A stretch of 16,930 bases of DNA from Chlamydiia bacterium. Lineage in GTDB: Bacteria; Chlamydiota; Chlamydiia; Chlamydiales; JAAZZY01. The notes below the pieces were generated by a model. That model worked only from the letters and a program-made list of their open reading frames with translations, was not told the origin of the DNA and did no database searches. The DNA is taken from the NCBI GenBank assembly GCA_014239035.1, contig JAAZZY010000027.1, positions 1-16,930 of the forward strand, read 5' to 3'. This document shows, in pieces, positions 11,930 to 16,930 of this stretch (positions are counted from its first letter, which is position 1; every line of letters begins with the position of its first letter). Both the position numbers and the translations under genes were made by a program.

Positions 11930-14032
11930 ATGAAGTTAGATTTAGAATTAGAATCCATGCAAGTAGAAATCGGTGGAGTAAACTTAATATTTGAAACAGG
12001 CACCCTAGCAAAGCAAGCAGGCGGCAGTGTTCTACTCAAAGCTCAGGACTCCGTAATCCTATCTACTGTATGCGGAAGCAAGAAGGCCAGTGATGAAGTA
12101 GATTTCTTACCTTTAAGAGTCGACTATCAAGAAAAATTTTCAGGAGCAGGAAAAAGTTTAAATGGATACATTAAAAGAGAAGGCCGACCAACTCAACGTG
12201 AGACACTTGTTTGTAGACTAATCGACCGCCCTATTCGCCCACTCTTCCCAAAAGGCTACTATAATGATGTCCAAATCATCACAACCCTCCTCTCACATGA
12301 TGAACAAGTTGCACCTCACGCCCTAGCCTTTTGTGCAACAAGTGCTGCCCTCCTCATTTCTGACCTTCCATTTACAACACCTGTCGCTGCAGTAGCTGTA
12401 GGATACATTAACAATATCTTTGTCATTAACCCAACTCTTGAGCAACAAAAGGAATCCAAACTAGATCTACTATTAGCTGGTTCTGAAGATGCTATTTTGA
12501 TGATTGAAGGATACTGCGACTTTTTGACAGAAGATCAAGTTATTGAAGCTATTGAAACAGGCCATAAAGCTATTAAGAAAATCTGCGAATCTCTTTCAGA
12601 ATGGCAGAAGAAAGTAGGTAAAGAGAAAGACTTTTCTACTATCTCTGAAATTCCTCAGGAAGCTTTTGACGAGATGAATGCTATTTTAAAAGATCGTCTA
12701 AAACCTGCTCTTGCTATCCAAGGAAAAAAAGAAAGAGAGCACGAACTCTCTAGCTTAAAAGAAGACGTTTTTGAAAGCCTCTTTCCCAAAGGTGCTGAAG
12801 CAAAATATAAGTCTAGAGATATCGCCCTTGGTTTCAAGCAGCTTTGCTCTAAAACTATGCGCGATGCAATCATCGAAACAAATACTCGACCAGATGGACG
12901 TAGAACTGATGAAGTTCGCCCAATTAGTATCACCCAGTCCCTCCTTCCAAGAGCTCATGGAAGTTCCGTATTTACTCGAGGAGAGACTCAAGCTCTAGCT
13001 GTTGCCACCATTGGCGGAGAAACAATGGCCCAGCGCTTTGAAACAATTATAGAAGCATCATCTGAGCGCTTCTACCTTCAATATCAATTCCCTCCTTTCT
13101 CTGTAGGTGAAGTTGGCCGTATGGGACCAGCATCTCGTAGAGAGCAAGGACATGGAAAGCTTGCAGAGCGCGCTATTATGCCTGTTCTTCCAGACAAAAC
13201 AGAATTTCCTTATGTCATCAGGCTTGAATCTAATGTTTTAGAATCTAACGGCTCTTCATCTATGGCATCGGTCTGCGGAGGATGTCTTGCTCTAATGGAT
13301 GCGGGTATCCCGATTCAAAGACCTATCTCAGGCATAGCAATGGGATTAATCCTGCAAGATGATCACTTTGTTATTTTATCTGACATCAGCGGAACCGAAG
13401 ATTCTCTTGGAGATATGGACTTCAAACTTACTGGAGACGGAGATGCAATCACTGCTTTCCAAATGGACATTAAAGTTGAAGGTATCACCACAGAAATTAT
13501 GCATAAAGCTCTTATGCAAGCGAAACAAGGGCGGCAGACCATCTTAGAGAAGATGATTTCGGTATGTCCTAAACACCGTGAAAGTTTATCTCAGTGGGCA
13601 CCTAAAATTGAAGTAATGCAAGTTAAACCTAGTAAGATTGCTCTAGTAATCGGACCGGGTGGAAAACAAATTCGTGCTATTATCGAAGAGACTGGCGTTG
13701 ATTTAGACATCGATGATGATGGTGTTGTCTCTATTACAGGCGTTGATGCTGACGGTGTCAATAAAGCTAGAGAGATCATTGAAAACATTGTTGCAGATGT
13801 TGAGATTGGCAGAGTTTATGACGGCAAGATTGTGTCCATCGTAAACTTTGGACTCTTTGTATCACTAGTTGGTGGTAAAGAAGGGCTATGTCACATCTCT
13901 GAAATTGCTCATACACGCATTGAAACACTAGAAGGCCTCTTTAAAGAAGGGCAAGACTTCCAAGTCAAAGTTCTAGATATCAATGATAGAGGGCAAATTA
14001 AGCTTAGCCACAAGGCAACTTTAGACAAGTAA
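11930..14032 (+). CDS. pnp: Polyribonucleotide nucleotidyltransferase (PNPase)
   Basis: PNPase degrades RNA 3' to 5' by phosphorolysis as a trimer, usually within the RNA degradosome. The 700 residues have the full order: two RNase PH-like domains separated by an all-helical segment, then KH (about 560-615, with GPGG at 575-578) and S1 (about 625-697, VYDGKIVSIVNFGLFVSL). The first half keeps RPIRPLFPKGY. In the second, catalytic D491, D497 and K499 lie in EDSLGDMDFK, matching D486, D492 and K494 of E. coli. The ATG at 11930 has AAGGA about 7 bases upstream. Its TAA shares an A with the ATG of miaB (TAATG), indicating co-transcription and coupled translation. No convincing promoter was found in the 119 bases after the rpsO terminator. 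Confidence 0.97.
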   Translation: MKLDLELESMQVEIGGVNLIFETGTLAKQAGGSVLLKAQDSVILSTVCGSKKASDEVDFLPLRVDYQEKFSGAGKSLNGYIKREGRPTQRETLVCRLIDRPIRPLFPKGYYNDVQIITTLLSHDEQVAPHALAFCATSAALLISDLPFTTPVAAVAVGYINNIFVINPTLEQQKESKLDLLLAGSEDAILMIEGYCDFLTEDQVIEAIETGHKAIKKICESLSEWQKKVGKEKDFSTISEIPQEAFDEMNAILKDRLKPALAIQGKKEREHELSSLKEDVFESLFPKGAEAKYKSRDIALGFKQLCSKTMRDAIIETNTRPDGRRTDEVRPISITQSLLPRAHGSSVFTRGETQALAVATIGGETMAQRFETIIEASSERFYLQYQFPPFSVGEVGRMGPASRREQGHGKLAERAIMPVLPDKTEFPYVIRLESNVLESNGSSSMASVCGGCLALMDAGIPIQRPISGIAMGLILQDDHFVILSDISGTEDSLGDMDFKLTGDGDAITAFQMDIKVEGITTEIMHKALMQAKQGRQTILEKMISVCPKHRESLSQWAPKIEVMQVKPSKIALVIGPGGKQIRAIIEETGVDLDIDDDGVVSITGVDADGVNKAREIIENIVADVEIGRVYDGKIVSIVNFGLFVSLVGGKEGLCHISEIAHTRIETLEGLFKEGQDFQVKVLDINDRGQIKLSHKATLDK

Positions 14033-15372
14033 TGAAGGATCCAAAAACCTACTACATTAAAACTTACGGCTGTCAAATGAATGAATTAGACACCGAAGTA
14101 ATGCGTGGGCAGCTGCATAGACGCGGAATGGCAGAAGCAGAAAGTGAGGCTAAAGCAGACCTCCTCATTTTCAATACCTGTTCTATCCGCGACCTTGCTG
14201 AGCGAAAGGTTATGGGAAAGCTTGGCCTTCTTGCTCGCAAAAGGAATGAAGATCAGATTATTGGCGTAACAGGATGTATGGCCAATGCAAAAAAAGCATC
14301 TCTTTTTAGAAAAATACCCTACATTAATTTTGTTTTAGGAACCAACGATTACCATAAACTCAATGATGTACTAGATGATATTATTGCAACGGGAGAAAAG
14401 GCCTTAGGTACCCAAAACAAGTTCAGTGTAGAACTTGACTATTCTGGGGCTAAAAGAGACGACAAAGTAAAAGCCTATATATCTATTATCCGTGGATGCG
14501 ACAAGTACTGCACATATTGTGTGGTCCCCTATACTCGCGGACCAGAAGTCTCTAGACCTCCCCAAGAGATAGTCTATGAATGTCAGCTGCTTGCAGACAA
14601 AGGCTACAAGGAGATCACTCTACTTGGACAGAACGTCAATAGCTATGGAAAAGATAAACCTCAGTGGGACTGCCTATTTCATGATCTACTCTACAAACTA
14701 GACGCTATTGATGGGATCGAGCGTATTCGCTTCATGACAAGCCACCCTGTAGATATCACACCCAATTTAATGGAAGCTGTGCGTGATCTGCCTTCTATGT
14801 GTGAGTTCATTCACTTTCCAATTCAAGCAGGCTCTTCTCGCATACTGAAGAAGATGCACCGCATCTATACTTTAGAGCAGTACTTAGAAAAGGTTGCTCT
14901 CTTAAGAGAAATTGTCCCCAAAGCAACGCTTGGAACTGATATCATTGTAGGTTTTCCAACAGAGACTCATGAAGAATTCATGGAAACGTATAATATCATG
15001 AAGCAAATTGAATACTCTGTAGCCTTTATATATACCTACTCTGAGAGAAGAGGAACGCCGGCAACACGCTTTAAAGACACTATACCCGATGAAGTTAAAC
15101 AAGAGCGCCTCCATATGCTCATGGACCTCCAAGATAGCATATATAAAAAAGAGAGACGTGCAATGCTTGGCTCTACTGCTGAGATTTTAGTCGAAAAAGT
15201 AAGCTCTAGAGACCCAAAGCTGCTTAAAGGGCGCACCCGCTGTTGGAAAAATGTTCTTTTTGAAGGAGATTCTTCACTTATTGGCACGCTCCAGCAAATC
15301 AACTTGCAAGACTTTACTCACCAAACTCTTCTCGGTGAACTAGCAACTCAAAGAGCCGCATTAATCTCTTAA
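14032..15372 (+). CDS. miaB: tRNA-2-methylthio-N6-dimethylallyladenosine synthase MiaB
   Basis: MiaB adds the 2-methylthio group to i6A37 of tRNAs reading UNN codons, using radical SAM chemistry and two 4Fe-4S clusters. The 446 residues have the expected three parts. The N-terminal domain carries the auxiliary-cluster Cys14 (YGCQMNELD), Cys50 (FNTCSIRD) and Cys82 (GVTGCMA). The radical SAM core has C156-x3-C160-x2-C163 in RGCDKYCTYCVVPYTRG. A TRAM RNA-binding domain occupies about 375-440. CSIR with YGCQMN and the VVPYTRG context favour MiaB over RimO or MtaB. It overlaps pnp by one base (TAATG). A miaB-pnp unit would link RNA turnover and tRNA modification only through shared transcription. 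No terminator was found after it. Confidence 0.95.
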   Translation: MKDPKTYYIKTYGCQMNELDTEVMRGQLHRRGMAEAESEAKADLLIFNTCSIRDLAERKVMGKLGLLARKRNEDQIIGVTGCMANAKKASLFRKIPYINFVLGTNDYHKLNDVLDDIIATGEKALGTQNKFSVELDYSGAKRDDKVKAYISIIRGCDKYCTYCVVPYTRGPEVSRPPQEIVYECQLLADKGYKEITLLGQNVNSYGKDKPQWDCLFHDLLYKLDAIDGIERIRFMTSHPVDITPNLMEAVRDLPSMCEFIHFPIQAGSSRILKKMHRIYTLEQYLEKVALLREIVPKATLGTDIIVGFPTETHEEFMETYNIMKQIEYSVAFIYTYSERRGTPATRFKDTIPDEVKQERLHMLMDLQDSIYKKERRAMLGSTAEILVEKVSSRDPKLLKGRTRCWKNVLFEGDSSLIGTLQQINLQDFTHQTLLGELATQRAALIS

Positions 15373-15435
15373 TTTCTTCTTTATTTAAACCGCCTATCAT
15401 TGTTAAATGTCTTTCAATTTTGATGAGATTTAAAC

Positions 15436-16830
15436 ATGTTAGAGCATATTTCCAGTTTTTTTTCATACTCACCAGGTTTCTTTTCATCTTTTCAAAAACC
15501 CTCTGATCTCCTTGCTAAAAGCCTTAGAGAAAATAACTCCACCAAAGTAGTCGAGCTCTTAGAAAAATATCCCGAGCTTATTAATATCCCCACCTCTTCT
15601 GCCTACCTTCCTATTGAATTTGCTCTTTCACATAAAAACATCCCCTTAGTTCAAAATTTATTATCCAAGGGTGCTGAATTAAACTTAAAAATGATTAGTT
15701 CAAAAAATCCATCACCTTTAGATCATGTTATCTTGCAAGATGATCCAGAGGTATTAAAGGGAGTTTTAGGAAATATTTTAGGCACTATCTTTTCAATCAC
15801 GCATAAAAACATTAAACAAGCTTCAGCTCAAACTTTTCAAAATGCATTGGATAGAGCAGTAGAGGATTTTACATTCTTAGTAAAAGATGCAAAAAAATAT
15901 GAAACGAGTAATAAATCTTTAAATTCTGCTCTTTGGAATCTACTCTCCTACTCTCCAAGGAATTTGCTTACTGAGATCCTTGTTGAGAATAAAGATAATT
16001 TTTCTAATCTAGAAGTTTTCGATGCAATGACCTACGGGATTTTAAATCACAACAATGATCTCGTACAGATCCTCTATGAAGTTTTCGGAAATAAGATTCT
16101 AATGCTTCAAACTACTGATTTAAAAAACCTCTACCATATTGCTGCAATTGCAGATAACGCGCCTATTGTAGACAAGCTCACAAGCTGGGGGCTAGCTCAG
16201 TCATCTGATTCTGATGCAGCATCTAATGAACTTGGCCTATATTCCCCTTTCCACTATGCTATGATGCACACATCTTTAAATACGTTTATCGCCCTCACGC
16301 ACTCAAACCTTTCTTATCCATCATCACTACCCCTTAGCTTCATCAATGCTAAAAGCATCATCCCCAATATTGATAAGATGAACCTAAGCCCATCACAGCT
16401 CTTTATCTTAAAAGCCTACATCACAGACCCTCTCCCTCAAACTTCAAGGCATGCCAAGCTCTACCTGCTTTTAGAGGCCTCTATTTGGTCTCTTGTGCTT
16501 GCAAAAGATCTCTTCAATTATTCTAAGACATTAGATGCCACTATTTCTTTTGTAAAAAGCACATTGGTCATTGCACGTACATCATACATGTGCTCAGAGC
16601 TCTATAAAGAGCTCTCTGACTCTTTTTCTAAAGGACTATTTCATGCTTTGTCTAAAGGCCTTTACTATGGCTCTATCATCTCTCTTTTTAACAACTCCCT
16701 AGAGCCTTTTTTAAGTAGATTCTATAAACCCTTTCAAATTCTCTCTTCAACTCTACTCATAAAAAAAGTATGGAATGATTTTTCAAGCTACCAAAAGACC
16801 TATTTTTTTAGGCCCAAAGACACTTTATAG
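15436..16830 (+). CDS. Ankyrin-repeat-like protein with hydrophobic C-terminal region
   Basis: The 464 residues start with a Phe/Ser-rich segment and then show ankyrin-type helical repeats: about 24-55 (LAKSLRENNSTKVVELLEKY), 57-90 (LPIEFALSHKNIPLVQNLLS, then KGAELN), and 93-115. Weaker ones lie near 229-256 (LYHIAAIADNAPIVDKLTSW) and 268-290 (YSPFHYAMMHTSLNTFIALT). The middle part, about 120-225, is helical but not clearly repeated. Residues about 341-382 and 405-445 are hydrophobic with aromatic residues, suggesting membrane association. Ankyrin proteins of intracellular bacteria often act in the host, so an effector role is plausible but unproven. There is no signal peptide. The ATG at 15436 has only a weak upstream GATGAGAT. 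It begins 63 bases after miaB. Confidence 0.7.
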   Translation: MLEHISSFFSYSPGFFSSFQKPSDLLAKSLRENNSTKVVELLEKYPELINIPTSSAYLPIEFALSHKNIPLVQNLLSKGAELNLKMISSKNPSPLDHVILQDDPEVLKGVLGNILGTIFSITHKNIKQASAQTFQNALDRAVEDFTFLVKDAKKYETSNKSLNSALWNLLSYSPRNLLTEILVENKDNFSNLEVFDAMTYGILNHNNDLVQILYEVFGNKILMLQTTDLKNLYHIAAIADNAPIVDKLTSWGLAQSSDSDAASNELGLYSPFHYAMMHTSLNTFIALTHSNLSYPSSLPLSFINAKSIIPNIDKMNLSPSQLFILKAYITDPLPQTSRHAKLYLLLEASIWSLVLAKDLFNYSKTLDATISFVKSTLVIARTSYMCSELYKELSDSFSKGLFHALSKGLYYGSIISLFNNSLEPFLSRFYKPFQILSSTLLIKKVWNDFSSYQKTYFFRPKDTL

Positions 16831-16863
16831 TTGATTATTTTCATTACATTATTTTACAAGTAA

Positions 16864-16902
<39 letters not shown>

Positions 16903-16930
16903 CATTTTTCTACCTCCCATCCATCCCTCA

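Noticed and set aside
16596..16615. Perfect inverted repeat AGAGCTC-TATAAA-GAGCTCT
   Set aside because: It lies within Glu-Leu-Tyr-Lys-Glu-Leu codons of the ankyrin-like gene, has no T tract, and is explained by a repeated Glu-Leu codon pair.

Overview
The window most likely comes from a member of the Chlamydiota, probably an environmental or amoeba-type chlamydia rather than Chlamydia itself. The sequence is AT-rich. The map product starts with a SEC-C zinc motif, as in chlamydial methionine aminopeptidases. From memory, three neighbourhoods match C. trachomatis: a MarC-family gene next to map (CT852/CT851), rpsO next to pnp (CT843/CT842), and rpmB near an exported phospholipase D-like gene (CT086/CT084). 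The eukaryote-like or effector-like genes (RING-like, ankyrin, membrane-anchored coiled coil) also fit an intracellular lifestyle. Genus cannot be fixed from the sequence alone.

Layout. Bases 1-109 hold the start of a leftward cation-exchanger gene. Bases 170-2611 are a rightward run: a secreted two-repeat protein whose signal peptide is encoded across a 16-T tract, folB, a remnant of the ClpB C-terminus, and a methyltransferase with a signal peptide. From 2608 to 11103 genes alternate in convergent pairs: methyltransferase/sthA, rpmB/RING-like protein, phospholipase D-like/threonylcarbamoyl-AMP synthase, marC/DUF1801, and map/coiled-coil membrane protein. Their 3' ends overlap or lie within 8 bases of each other, and I see no convincing intrinsic terminator between them. 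From 11384 rightward come rpsO with its own promoter and terminator, then pnp and miaB coupled through TAATG, then an ankyrin-like protein with a hydrophobic C-terminus. The window closes with a 33-base TA tract.

How the genes work together. The housekeeping part serves translation and RNA: ribosomal proteins L28 and S15, tRNA modification at A37 by two routes (t6A synthase and MiaB), RNA decay by PNPase, and N-terminal methionine removal. SthA balances NAD(H) and NADP(H), and FolB makes folate. The accessory part looks directed at the envelope or the host: a possible on/off secreted protein, an exported methyltransferase, an exported phospholipase D-like enzyme divergent from a RING-like membrane protein across a palindromic promoter, a long coiled-coil protein with an Inc-like hydrophobic region beside map, and the ankyrin protein. 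A 45-codon gene, translationally coupled to the DUF1801 gene, lies in the map upstream region beside interlocked divergent promoters.
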